From the NCBI GenBank assembly GCA_946811695.1, contig OX328132.1, forward strand, positions 129,428,208 through 129,492,207: 64,000 bases of DNA. Direction: 5' to 3'. This document shows, one piece after another, positions 1-11,036 of the stretch. The notes under the pieces are model-generated. The model ran no database searches. It was given only the letters and a program-made list of their open reading frames with translations, and was not told the DNA's origin. Positions within the stretch are counted from its first letter, which is position 1. Each line of letters begins with the position of its first letter. This DNA comes from Gonocerus acuteangulatus (Eukaryota > Arthropoda > Insecta > Hemiptera > Coreidae). A program made the translations under genes and the position numbers.

Positions 1-199
1 GCCTCAAGCGGTTGCTGCTCCCATGTTTTATGATGTTGTACCATTAGTCCATGCTGCCAGAATGGAGAGCGTTGCGAAAGGACAATTGATAGTTTGAAGC
101 CGATTCTTGATTCATGAGTAAGGAAGCTGACGTCACCCCGAGCAGGCTTCTCACAACCTCCAATAGCTAATCACCAAAAATACTCTTTGCATTCTTCCT
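1..199. other. Unassigned leading sequence
   Basis: Single-copy-looking sequence with no convincing open frame or repeat. It runs directly into the first minisatellite. Nothing recognised. Confidence 0.5.
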
Positions 200-1825
200 T
201 TATCCTACCACCACTCACTTACACCCACTCACTAACTCCTGCTTTATACTATACTCACTCGCAAACTCCTGCTTTATACTATACTCACTCGCTAACTCCT
301 GCTTTATACTACCACCTCTCACCTACACCCACTCACCAACTCCTGCATTATCCTACCACCACTCACTCGCTAACTCCTTCTTTAAACTACCACTACTCAC
401 TCGCTAACTCCTGCTTTATACTACCACTACTCACTTACACCCACTCACTAACTCCTGCTTTATACTATACTCACTCGCAAACTCCTGCTTTATACTATAC
501 TCACTCGCTAACTCCTGCTTTATACTACCACCTCTCACCTACACCCACTCACCAACTCCTGCATTATCCTACCACCACTCACTCGCTAACTCCTGCTTTA
601 TACTACCACTACTCACTTACACCCACTCACTAACTCCTGCTTTATACTATACTCACTCGCTAACTCCTGCTTTATACTATACTCACTCGCTAAGTCCTGC
701 TTTATAGTACCACCACTCACTTACACCCACTCACTAACTCCTGCTTTATACTATACTCACTCTCTAACTCCTGCTTTATACTACCACTACTCACTTACAC
801 CCACTCACTAACTCCTGTTTTATACTATACTCACTCGCTAACTCATGCTTTATACTACCACCACTCACTTACACCCACTCACTAACTCCTGCTTTATACT
901 ACCACCACTCACTTACACCCACTCACTAACTCCTGTTTTATACTATACTCACTCGCTAACTCATGCTTTATACTACCACCACTCACTTACACCCACTCAC
1001 TTACACCCACTCACTAACTCCTGCTTTATACTACCACCACTCACTTACACCCAGTCACTAACTCCTGCTTTATACTATACTCACTCGCTAACTCGTGCTT
1101 TATACTACCACCACTCACTAACACCCACTGACTAACTCATGCTTTATACTATACACACTCGCTAACTCCTGCTTTATACTACCACCACTCACTAACACCC
1201 ACTCACTAACTCATGCTTTATACTATACACACTCGCTAACTCCTGCTTTATACTACCACCACTCACTTACACCCACTCCCTAACTCATGCTTTATACTAC
1301 TACCACTCACTTACACCCACTCACTAACTCCTGCTTTATACTATACTCACTCGCTAACTCCTGCTTTATACTACCACCACTCACTTACACCCACTCACTA
1401 ACTCAGGCTTTATACTACTACCACTCACTTACACCCACTCACTAACTCCTGCTTTATACTATACTCACTCGCTAACTCCTGCTTTATACTATACTCACTT
1501 ACTAACTCCTGCTTTATACTATACTCACTTACTTACACCCATTCACTAACTCCTACTTTATACTATACTCACTCACTAACTCCTGCTTTATACTATACTC
1601 ACTTACTAACTCCTGCTTTATACTACCACCAATCACTAACTCCTGCTTTATACTACCACCACTCGCTTACTCCTGCTTTTTCGTACACCACTCAATAACT
1701 CCTGCTTTATACTAACACCAATCACTAACTCCTGCTTTTTCCTACCACCACTCGCTTACTTTTGCTTTTTTTTTACCACCACTCACGAACTCCTGCTTTA
1801 TACTACCATCATTCACAAACTCCGT
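200..1825. repeat. Minisatellite, mixed 30-bp and 44-bp units
   Basis: The array mixes a 30-bp unit (core CTCCTGCTTTATACTATAC) with a 44-bp variant that inserts ACCACCACTCACTTACACC. The two forms alternate irregularly, and units decay toward the right end near 1.7-1.8 kb. Serine/threonine/tyrosine/leucine-rich open frames here follow the repeat and are not genes. A short (TA)n tract follows at about 1840-1875. Confidence 0.9.
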
Positions 1826-1842
1826 GCGATGAACTTAAACGA

Positions 1843-1875
<33 letters not shown>

Positions 1876-1964
1876 GTTTCTTTACAGTCATATTCAGAAA
1901 ATCAAATTTTCGAGCGGCACTAAATAGGCCGACTTTAGGCTTGAACCTATTTCATTTACCCTCC

Positions 1965-4595
1965 CACCACTCCCCACTGAATCAATGCTACATCCTGCTT
2001 TTAGCGTGGTTCCTCCCTCCCTCCACTCCCCGCTGACTCAATGCTACATCCTGCTTTTAGTGTGGTACCTCCCTCCCTCCACTCCCCACTGACTCAATGC
2101 TACATCCTGCTTTTAGTGTGGTTCCTCCCTCCCTCCACTCCCCGCTGACTCAATGCTACATCCTGCTTTTAGCGTGGTTCCTCCCTCCCTCCACTCCCCG
2201 CTGACTCAATGCTACATCCTGCTTTTAGTGTGGTACCTCCCTCCCTCCACTCCCCACTGACTCAATGCTACCCCCCTGCTTTTAGTGTGGTTCCTCCCTC
2301 CCTCCACTCCCCACTGACTCAATGCTACATCCTGCTTTTAGTGTGGTTCCTCCCTCCCTCCACTCCCCACTGACTCAATGCTACCTCCTGCTTTTAGTGT
2401 GGTTCCTCCCTCCCACCACTCCCCGCTGACTCAATGCTACATCCTGCTTTTAGCGTGGTTCCTCCCTCCCTCCACTCCCCACTGACTCAATGCTACCCCC
2501 TGCTTTTAGTGTGGTTCCTCCCTCCCTCCACTCCCCACTGACTCAATGCTACATCCTGCTTTTAGTGTGGTTCCTCCCTCCCTCCACTCCCCACTGACTC
2601 AATGCTACATCCTGCTTTTAGTGTGGTTCCTCCCTCCCTCCACTCCCCGCTGACTCAATGCTACATCCTGCTTTTAGTGTGGTACCTCCCTCCCTCCACT
2701 CCCCACTGACTCAATGCTACCCCCTGCTTTTAGTGTGGTTCCTCCCTCCCTCCACTCCCCACTGACTCAATGCTACATCCTGCTTTTAGTGTGGTTCCTC
2801 CCTCCCTCCACTCCCCACTGACTCAATGCTACCTCCTGCTTTTAGTGTGGTTCCTCCCTCCTTCCACTCCCCACTGACTCAATGCTAACTCCTGCTTTTA
2901 GTGTGGTTCCTCCCTCCCTCCACTCACCACTGACTCAATGCTACCTCTTGCTTTTAGTGTGGTTCCTCCCTCACTCCACTCCCCACTGACTCAATGCTAC
3001 CTCCTGCTTTTAGTGTGGTTCCTCCCTCCCTCCACTCCCCACTGACTCAATGCTACCTCCTGCTTTTAGTGTGGTTCCTCCCTCCCTCCACTCCCCACTG
3101 ACTCAATGCTACCTCCTGCTTTTAGCGTGGTTCCTCCCTCCCTCCACTCCCCACTGACTCAATGCTACCTCCTGCTTTTAGCGTGGTTCCTCCCTCCCTC
3201 CACTCCCCACTGACTCAATGCTACCTCCTGCTTTTAGTGTGGTTCCTCCCTCCCTCCACTCCCCACTGACTCAATGCTACCTCCTGCTTTTAGCGTGGTT
3301 CCTCCCTCCCTCCATTCCCCATTGACTCAATGCTACCTCCTGCTTTTAGTGTGGTTCCTCCCTCCCTCCACTCCCCACTGACTCAATGCTACCTCCTGCT
3401 TTTAGTGTGGTTCCTCCCTCCCTCCATTCCCCATTGACTCAATGCTACCTCCTGCTTTTAGTGTGGTTCCTCCCTCCCTCCACTCACCACTGACTCAATG
3501 CTACCTCCTGCTTTTAGTGTGGTTCCTCCCTCCCTCCACTCCCCGCTGACTCAATGCTACATCCTGCTTTTAGTGTGGTACCTCCCTCCCTCCACTCCCC
3601 ACTGACTCAATGCTACCCCCTGCTTTTAGTGTGGTTCCTCCCTCCCTCCACTCCCCACTGACTCAATGCTACATCCTGCTTTTAGTGTGGTTCCTCCCTC
3701 CCTCCACTCCCCACTGACTCAATGCTACCTCCTGCTTTTAGTGTGGTTCCTCCCTCCTTCCACTCCCCACTGACTCAATGCTAACTCCTGCTTTTAGTGT
3801 GGTTCCTCCCTCCCTCCACTCACCACTGACTCAATGCTACCTCCTGCTTTTAGTGTGGTTCCTCCCTCACTCCACTCCCCACTGACTCAATGCTACCTCC
3901 TGCTTTTAGTGTGGTTCCTCCCTCCCTCCACTCCCCACTGACTCAATGCTACCTCCTGCTTTTAGTGTGGTTCCTCCCTCCCTCCACTCCCCACTGACTC
4001 AATGCTACCTCCTGCTTTTAGCGTGGTTCCTCCCTCCCTCCACTCCCCACTGACTCAATGCTACCTCCTGCTTTTAATGTGGTTCCTCCCTCCCTCCACT
4101 CCCCACTGACTCAATGCTACCTCCTGCTTTTAGTGTGGTTCCTCCCTCCCTCCACTCCCCACTGACTCAATGCTACCTCCTGCTTTTAGCGTGGTTCCTC
4201 CCTCCCTCCATTCCCCATTGACTCAATGCTACCTCCTGCTTTTAGTGTGGTTCCTCCCTCCCTCCACTCCCCACTGACTCAATGCTACCTCCTGCTTTTA
4301 GTGTGGTTCCTCCCTCCCTCCATTCCCCATTGACTCAATGCTACCTCCTGCTTTTAGTGTGGTTCCTCCCTCCCTCCACTCACCACTGACTCAATGCTAC
4401 CTCCTGCTTTTAGTGTGGTTCCTCCCTCCCTCCACTCCCCACTGACTCAATTCTACCTCCTGCTTTTAGCGTGGTTCCTCCCTCCCTCCATTCCCCATTG
4501 ACTCAATGCTACTTCCTGCTTTTAGCGTGGTTCCTCCCTCCCTCCACTCCCCACTGACTCAATGCTACCTCCTGCTTTTAGTGTGGTTCTTCCCT
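1965..4595. repeat. Minisatellite, 56-bp unit with 896-bp higher-order repeat
   Basis: About 47 units of 56 bp, each holding GTGTGGTTCCTCCCTCCC followed by a CACTCCCCACTGACTCAATG segment and CTCCTGCTTTTA. Variant units recur exactly 896 bp apart (16 units): the GCTAACTCC variant at 2884 and 3780, the CCTCACTCC variant near 2970 and 3866, the CCATTCCCCATTG variant near 3312 and 4208, and the GCTACCCCCTGC variant near 2716 and 3612. The unit begins with the terminal motif of family A. Confidence 0.93.
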
Positions 4596-4660
4596 CCCCC
4601 CATAGGGAGGAACCACGCTTATGAGGTTCACCTCATGACGCAGTTCAAATATTAGGTTTA
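4586..4660. repeat. Palindromic terminal motif at array edge
   Basis: The last array unit meets its own inverse across CCCCCCATAGGG, giving arms GTGTGGTTCTTCCCT and AGGGAGGAACCACGC. A second 16-bp palindrome, ATGAGGTTCACCTCAT, follows immediately. The same two modules recur near 8.13, 15.45, 38.57 and 43.18 kb, so this looks like a transposon end rather than array debris. Confidence 0.75.
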
Positions 4661-4892
4661 ATTACTTTACATGATTCTTATCGTATCTCCTAAGAGACAT
4701 TGTAAAAATGATTACAACATAAGAACACGTCTGCTAGTCCGTCCACGTGGGGAATGAAGAGTTTGGTGCTACGGATTAGCTTATGAAACCAGATGATGTG
4801 AAGATTCCTGTTGTCAATAGATGTTACATAGCACGGAATGTTATTATTCTAATACTTCTGGTTATCGAATTTGTCTTTTTGAATCAGATAAA

Positions 4893-5590
4893 GGGTCTAT
4901 TTCGGAAAAGGGGTGCCAGTGAATTTATCAGTAATTGTGATTATTTTAACTACATAAAATAAAATATATGTTGTGGTAACCTCACCAAATTGCCTAATTT
5001 TGTTATTGTTTCATTTGTGATCTTTACTCAAACGTAATGAATATATTTCAGTTAAGTAACCATATCAGGACTGAAGACTGCTCAGGATCATATCGAGGTT
5101 TGCGGCAATGGGCAGCCCATGAAGTTACGAATCCATTGCCATAGTAAGAAAACTAGTGGTATTGTTTCCAGCGGGATTGCCTTCAGATTGCTGGAAGGCA
5201 TACAAAGAAAGTGGAGGGTATGCGATGTAAACATTATGTAGTACTCATCAAAAACTGGTAAACTTGAGAACTGGTTCGCAAAACCCAGAGGGCTGAATCT
5301 ATCTGGGATTCGGTCAAACGCAGAAACAAGAGAGAATGCAGGACTAGGAGGAGCATGGATTCATATCTATGCGGATTTTTATAGAAAAAGGGCTATGAGA
5401 AGAAGTGATTGTTTGAGAACAGCGTCGATTTGTGTTCAGAGTTTAACTTGTTTTTATTACTAGTGGCTATTAAATATGTTTTGAGGTTATTCATAAAACT
5501 TATTTTCTTTAATGAACATATGTTATATATATGTATAATAATAACAGTTATTTTACAAAATCACTGGCACCCCTTTTCCGAAATAGACCC
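4893..5590. mobile_element. Non-autonomous DNA transposon with 30-bp TIRs
   Basis: A perfect 30-bp terminal inverted repeat (starts GGGTCTATTTCGGAAAAG) lies at 4893-4922 and, inverted, at 5561-5590. The 8 bp outside each end are cagataaa (4885-4892) and cagagaaa (5591-5598), a target duplication with one mismatch. Length is 698 bp with no coding capacity. An 8-bp duplication fits hAT, P or Merlin; the GG start does not fit canonical hAT, so the superfamily is open. Confidence 0.7.
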
Positions 5591-5650
5591 CAGAGAAAGT
5601 ACTTCTTTTTAAGAAATTACATCTCAAAATTGTTGATGCTTCTGTATTTT

Positions 5651-5917
5651 ACGAAGACAAGGTATAGTTGGGATTCGGCTAGGAGAAAAACGTCAGACTT
5701 TCAGGAAAAAATCTGTATTTGGACGTTTCGGCTGCACATTGGCAGCCTTCTTCAGCACTAGAGAATGCCCAGGAGGGAGGGAGGAAGACCTTGAGTCGTC
5801 CTCCCTCCCTCCCTCCCTCCCTTATGGTGGAATGTATGAAACGTCCAAATACAATTTTTTTCCTGAAAGTCTGACGTTTTTCTCCTAGCCGAATCCCAAC
5901 TATACCTTGTCTTCGTA
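5651..5917. mobile_element. Inverted pair of Penelope-like terminal repeats
   Basis: Arms at about 5651-5729 and 5838-5916 are near-perfect inverted copies of roughly 78 bp. The spacer holds a pyrimidine/purine hairpin (GGAGGGAGGAAG and its inverse). The shared sequence matches the 3' terminus of the PLE at 28.9-30.8 kb, including GCCGAATCCCAAC. Only the left arm extends into a complete hammerhead-like core. I read it as a solo remnant of two terminal repeats in opposite orientation. Confidence 0.7.
5722..5755 (-). ncRNA. Hammerhead-ribozyme-like motif (PLE terminal repeat)
   Basis: On the minus strand: CTGAAGA (5755-5749), one extra A, a 6-bp stem II GGCTGC/GCAGCC with a 6-nt loop, GAAA (5729-5726), then CGTC with predicted cleavage after 5722. 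This is the conserved order CUGANGA-stem II-GAAA-UH known from hammerheads in Penelope-like elements. The base between CUGANGA and stem II and the almost absent stem III are unusual, so activity is uncertain. Confidence 0.55.
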
Positions 5918-5967
5918 TCTCTGCAACGGCTAACTATCTCCATCTTCATTCTGTATTTTAGTATTTT

Positions 5968-6210
5968 ACGATCCTACGACGTAGGAAAGTACTGGTCACG
6001 TGTCAAAAGATATCAGAGAAGGTATTTCTTACAGTCCCCAGCAGACCTACGATCCTACGACGTAGGAAAGTACTGGTCACGTGTCAAATGATATCAGAGA
6101 AGGTATTTCTTACAGTCCCCAGCAGACCTACGATCCTACGACGTAGGAAAGTACTGGTCACGTGTCAAAAGATATCAGAGAAGGTATTTCTTACAGTCCC
6201 CAGCAGACCG
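5968..6210. repeat. Three tandem copies of an 81-bp unit
   Basis: The starts of ACGATCCTACGACGTAGG are at 5968, 6049 and 6130, so the period is 81 bp. Units are nearly identical. Each contains the short palindrome CCTACGACGTAGG. Confidence 0.93.
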
Positions 6211-6479
6211 TCAAAAGAAATCACATCTAGGATACTAACGAAGGGAGTAATTTGTGAAACGACTTAGAGTAATGTTGATAGCTGTGTTTTCTTCGTCGTT
6301 CATGAGCCGAAGCACAAGAAGGAAATTACCAGCCAGCTCAATCAAAGCTTTATTATTCCTGAGGGAAATCATTCATGGGACTTATCTATGTTAAACAGCT
6401 CGCCAGAATGGCGCCTTAAAAAGCAGCCTAGGAGGTGTGTAATCCAGGACGCCATCAGGGGGGGGTCAACAGGAAACCT
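6211..6479. other. Unassigned spacer
   Basis: No repeat unit, RNA or convincing coding signal was seen between the 81-bp array and the hAT element. Confidence 0.4.
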
Positions 6480-6487
6480 CCTACAAC

Positions 6488-7991
6488 TAGACATGTGGGT
6501 TTTCCGGACAATTTTGAATCGGAAAATTTTCATGAAAATTTTCTGGAAAATTTTCCTAGCTACTAAATGTTCGCGGCACTGTAAAATAAACTTTATTGCT
6601 AGAGACTACAAGTAAGCAAGAATGGAGTATATTATATTATGGATGGGATGCCCTTTTGAGTTTTCTCCCTTCCAACTAAAATTATAATGAACAAAGGATA
6701 GAAATGTGGTTTATAAGTTTTTAATCATTTATATAGCTGAAAACTTAAAAAATAATAATTCTTTAAAAACTCTTATGCATATATAATATTTCAGTAATTA
6801 ATTAAAAAATACAATATTGGACAACATATTTTATTTTATAAATTCATGTATGAATATACCTATCCGAAATGGAAACAAAATATATTTTAATTTAACTCCA
6901 TACTTCTCTTCTCTACAAAAACATAAAAGACATTTTTGTACTAATGACACTGACACATTTAATAAAATAGCTGATTTACCATAAAAAGTCCAACTCGCAG
7001 GAACTGCATCATCTTAGGGCGGTTCTGTTCATATCACTGGAGTGATTAGTAAAGGAGTAGAATCCAAGAGAAGGAAGTTTAAGGCACCACAACTGTAAAC
7101 TGACAGTATCGTAAGCGGGAATGACTCTCCACCATTCTCTATGTTCGTCCTATTAAATTCAATTAAAACGACAGGTAAACGGTGACAAAACCCCGTTCAA
7201 ATCAACAAAACTAACAATATTCAAGCATTTATTTCTCTGATTCACGTCACCGAATCGAAAATAACTTTAGACTTTTTTTTCTATAGAATGTAGTGACCTT
7301 TTCAATGATTATCTTCCATTTAACATAATTTCCCTACCGTTTTCAACATATTGAGGAGAACATTTTTTTTTTTAATACGTCATTAACTCCAGACGTAACA
7401 AACTCTTAAACACCTTAGTATGGATGAATTTCAAACATGTATAAAATATTTCAACTGATTCTAATCAGTGTCCAAGTACCCAAACCAAAAATTAGTTACA
7501 AAAATTATGTTTCCATTTTTCTCGAAAACTTTTTTTTTTTTTTTTTTTTTTTAAATCTGTACAATTATGAGAGTGCAATTATCAAGCATGTTGGTACAGA
7601 TATGTATGTACAAATTGACAAAAATGGAAATAATAAAATTATATAAAAACAATACAAAATGTGAAAGAAGCCAACCATTGTTGGCACTTTCAGAGCTGTC
7701 TAAACAAATATTTTAATGATCCCTATAAGATCAGATAAGTAAATTATCTCGGGGCCACTGTCTCTTAAGCCGCCTGGGAGGATTGTCTGGGTGGGATTGG
7801 GAAGATAAGGATAGACCTTCAGGATTAGGATAGTGAGACAATTTGGAATGGAACACTTGGAAACGGGTTTTAGCAAGGTCGGGGACAAATGGGATGTTAA
7901 AGGTCATTGTGAAGGGTTTTGTTGGATACATAGAAAGGGGCATTTACAATTTTTCGGAAAACTTTTGACTGAAATGTCGGTCAAATTCGGC

Positions 7992-8057
<66 letters not shown>

Positions 8058-9257
8058 ATGGGTTCTGAAATGAGACATTTTATAGTCAGCACTTCTGGAT
8101 TGCGTCTTGAGGTCAATCTCATATGGGGGGCTTCCTCCCTATGGAGCAAAGGAGGAATCGCGCTAAAATGTGTTGAAAATCAGAACAAATGATCGAAGTT
8201 TATACATTCAAGAATTTATGGGGAAAAATTAAATATAATATATGATTTTGATCTCAATTTTACAAGTATCTAACTGTGGAACACTAAGATTTTATTAAAT
8301 GAAATGAAGAATTTGAGAATGTGCATTCCTTCAATTTTATTTGTATTATTAATTTATGTTTTAAACATTTTTACCAATATTTTTAGTTTTTTTTAAAAAT
8401 TAGTTTGTTGTTTGATCGATTTGCCTATTTTTTTTATATATTTAACTTTTAAACTTTAGTTCCTATGCCTACTGGTTGATAAGTACTTTGCGTGGAAAGT
8501 AACACAATATAGTTGGGAAACTAAACTTTTTTTTCTCAAAAATAACTTTTTTCTCTCTCTGCTCAGAAGAAGAAGCAGAATTTGAAAGGATGACATTGTC
8601 ATGAAATGAAGGTTTTCTGAAACTGATAGGAGCTTTGCCTTGTGTTAATCTTTCAATTCATCTCCATCACAATATTTGCATTTAACTGTAATTTTGTTGT
8701 CTTTCATGGACTTCTACATTTTGTAGAAGTCCACAATTATTTTTTTTTTCTCTGGTGAACCATTATTCCTGACAAAGAGGAGTTTGATTTTTTTTTTATT
8801 TTATTTTTTTTTTTTTTAAATTCCAACCTAGTGTTGTTTACAAAAGGCGAATTTTCTCAAAACTGTTGCAGCTAGTACAGAGTGGCGGAGCCATCTTCTG
8901 GTTTCCGCTACAACCTTCTTTATTAAATGTTAAGAGAAATGAGTGATTTATTTTCTGTTAGTGCTCTTTTAGTATGAAATAGGGTGAATTGCCTTTTTAT
9001 GAGTTATAACATAAGCAATATGACAATTTCTAGGTAAAACATTATCACATTTAATTTTATTCATGTGGGTTAAAAAGTTAAATTATAACCTGTAGTTTTT
9101 GTTTAAATGGTTCAGAAATTAGCTAATATAACAGAATATGGTTAGCTCATATACATCCTAGAACAAATTTACCAAAAAATTGCCTTTTTTACATGGAAAA
9201 TTTTTCGGAAAAACATAGCTGAAAATTTTCTGGAAAATTTTCCACCCCACATCTCTA
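6488..9257 (-). mobile_element. Decayed hAT-type element with 8-bp target duplication
   Basis: The left end TAGACATGTGGG (6488) and the inverse of the right end, TAGAGATGTGGG (right end 9257), are imperfect inverted repeats. Both continue into GGAAAATTTTC-rich sequence. The flanking 8 bp are identical: cctacaac at 6480-6487 and 9258-9265. Ends of the form (C/T)AGAGATG with an 8-bp duplication are typical of hAT. No intact transposase remains. A minus-strand fragment at about 8645-8695 reads as a lysine-rich C-x2-C peptide resembling the start of a BED zinc finger, then hits a stop. Family A is nested inside. Confidence 0.72.
6980..8170 (+). mobile_element. Family A copy 1 (non-autonomous, about 1.2 kb)
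   Basis: It begins near AACTCGCAGGAACTGC and TTAGGGCGGTTC (6990-7023), matching the left end at 41.94 kb. It shares the interior CTGATTCACGTC, CATTAACTCCAGACG and TTTCTCGAAAAC blocks with the copies at 41.9 and 51.5 kb, passes a (TA)n tract (about 7993-8055) and ends in the palindromic motif CTTCCTCCCTATGG / GGAGGAATCGCGCTAAAA (8131-8169). It sits wholly inside the hAT element. Confidence 0.6.
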
Positions 9258-9267
9258 CCTACAACAA

Positions 9268-9463
9268 AACATAACATCGCCGATTCAAGTCCCATGCATT
9301 CCGTTCTCTCTCATTCTGGAGATAGCTTCAAACACAAAGAGATAATGAGGTTGCACTTTTAGAAACATAACATCGCCGATTCAAGTCCCATGCATTCCGT
9401 TCTCTCTCATTCTGGAGATAGCTTCAAACACAAAGAGCTAATGAGGTTCCACTTTTAGAAACA
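9268..9463. repeat. Two tandem copies of a 96-bp unit
   Basis: AACATAACATCGCCG starts at 9268 and again at 9364, with near-identical sequence between. The duplication lies just outside the right flank of the hAT element. Confidence 0.9.
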
Positions 9464-9488
9464 TTTCTTGAAATCCATTCTACCTGCT

Positions 9489-9490
<2 letters not shown>

Positions 9491-9545
<55 letters not shown>

Positions 9546-9709
9546 GGCGCATCGACAAATCTAGGCCATTAGCGCCGGCCTCCAGGGTGCAGCCAGGAAT
9601 TTTCTCAGCGAGCCCTGGGATGAGAAAATTCCTGTCGCCGGTGGGGATCGAACCCACCATCTCCCGCTTATGAATCCAGCGCGCTAGCCACTAGACCATG
9701 GGAGACCCC
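9491..9709 (-). mobile_element. tRNA-derived SINE, copy 1 (family S1)
   Basis: On the minus strand, the element starts GGGGTCTCCCATGGTCTAG, has a pol III A box (TGGTCTAGTGGCTAGCGCG) and a B box (GGTTCGATCCC), then a body ending GATGCGCCGT and a poly-A tail (poly-T at 9491-9543). The head resembles tRNA-Glu, which shares TGGTCTAGTGGCTAG. Target duplications tctacctgctag lie at 9479-9490 and 9710-9721. A full-length SINE mobilised by a LINE. Confidence 0.9.
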
Positions 9710-9721
9710 TCTACCTGCTAG

Positions 9722-10005
9722 TTATATATATTATTAGTTTCCTCTTTGCAGTGGTGTTCTGTTGTCGCAAGGGCAAACCGAACTGTAAGTTATAGTTAGT
9801 TTGTGTAAGTATGTGTTTATCGTGTAGAAGTGACTACTTGTTCCGTACTAAGTGACTATGTGTTTAACCTAGCCCTTTATGTTTGGGAATTGTGCGGTAT
9901 GTGTACTGTTTCTGCAGTGTATGGGATGTTCTATATCTTATGTTTTTAGTGTAATTGTATCTAGTTGTAATTTTGTTAATGTATATTGATTTTTGTATTG
10001 TTTTA

Positions 10006-10074
<69 letters not shown>

Positions 10075-10152
10075 TTATATTTTTAAAAAATATATATATA
10101 TATATTTTAAAAATATATATATATATATATATATATATTTTTGTATTGTTTT

Positions 10153-10218
<66 letters not shown>

Positions 10219-10587
10219 TTACACACACACTCATATATATCCGTGACCTATAGAGTTGTGTGGGGAGTTCTGAACTCAGCTTAGGATCGGTACGGATGGA
10301 TGTGTGAGGATGATCCTGACACATCCAATCTTTTGGATTATGTTCTAGTCATCGATTCCTGAGCCGAAGGAACTGTGAGGTTGAAGTTGAAGGTTGAGGA
10401 ACATACTACTCAGGTCGGTCTCCGCCAAAAAATCGTTTATCCTCTCTCTCTATAGTCACAGATCCTATCTTAGTTGAAAAAAAAAATTCCTTCCGAGCCA
10501 GAAAACGGCATACAAGTGTCCCAGAAAGATAGCGTTATGAACGTTTTTTTTTTTTTTTTCATTATAAATAAAACCCTATAAACGTTA
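9722..10587. other. Spacer with long (TA)n tracts
   Basis: It holds (TA)n tracts at about 10015-10065, 10090-10137 and 10165-10215, with a duplicated TTTTTGTATTGTTTTATACA start before two of them. Tyrosine-isoleucine open frames here are microsatellite artefacts. The rest is unassigned. Confidence 0.7.
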
Positions 10588-11036
10588 AAGTTACTCTTGA
10601 AGCCAACACGCTATCTGGGTACTGTTCTTCAGGTTTTCTCTTCAAGCCAACACGCTACCTGGGTACTGTTCTTCAGGTTTCCTCTTCAAGCCAATACGCA
10701 GTCTACGTATGGGTTTTTAGATTTATTCGCTGAGTTAATACGCTATCTGTGTACGGTTTTTCAGGTTTACTCTTCAAGCCAAAACGCAGTATAGGTACAG
10801 GGGTTTTTAGATTTGCTCGCTGAGTTAATACGCTATCTGTATGAGGTTTTTCAGGTTTCCTCTTCAAGCCAATGCGATGTCTAGGTATGGGTTTTTAGAT
10901 TTATTCCCTGAATTAATGAGCTATCTGGGTGAGGTTTTTGAACCTCCTCTATCTGGGTACGGGTATTCTGGCTTACTCGTTGAGCCAATAAGTTTTATGG
11001 ACCCGGTATTTAACGTTTACTTGCTCAGTTAGAACA
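10588..11036. repeat. Degenerate minisatellite, about 47-bp unit
   Basis: Units carry CTTCAAGCCAA, ACGCTATCTGGGTAC and TTCAGGTTT(C/A)CTC. Two subtypes alternate (a CTTCAAGCC form and a CGCTGAGTTAA form), giving a loose double-length period. Degeneration rises toward the right. Confidence 0.75.

Noticed and set aside
187..1135. Ser/Thr/Tyr/Leu-rich frames resembling a mucin or salivary protein
   Set aside because: Pure consequence of the 30/44-bp array; no signal peptide in context, no non-repeat coding flank.
9491..9709. Functional tRNA gene
   Set aside because: The A and B boxes belong to a SINE head: the acceptor stem is not conserved, a body and poly-A tail follow, and target duplications flank it. 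The same applies at 15.8-16.0, 35.9, 47.3 and 51.7 kb.
9986..10253. Tyr-Ile open frames over TA tracts
   Set aside because: Dinucleotide microsatellite; also at 7.99, 31.48, 34.44, 37.39 and 60.48 kb.
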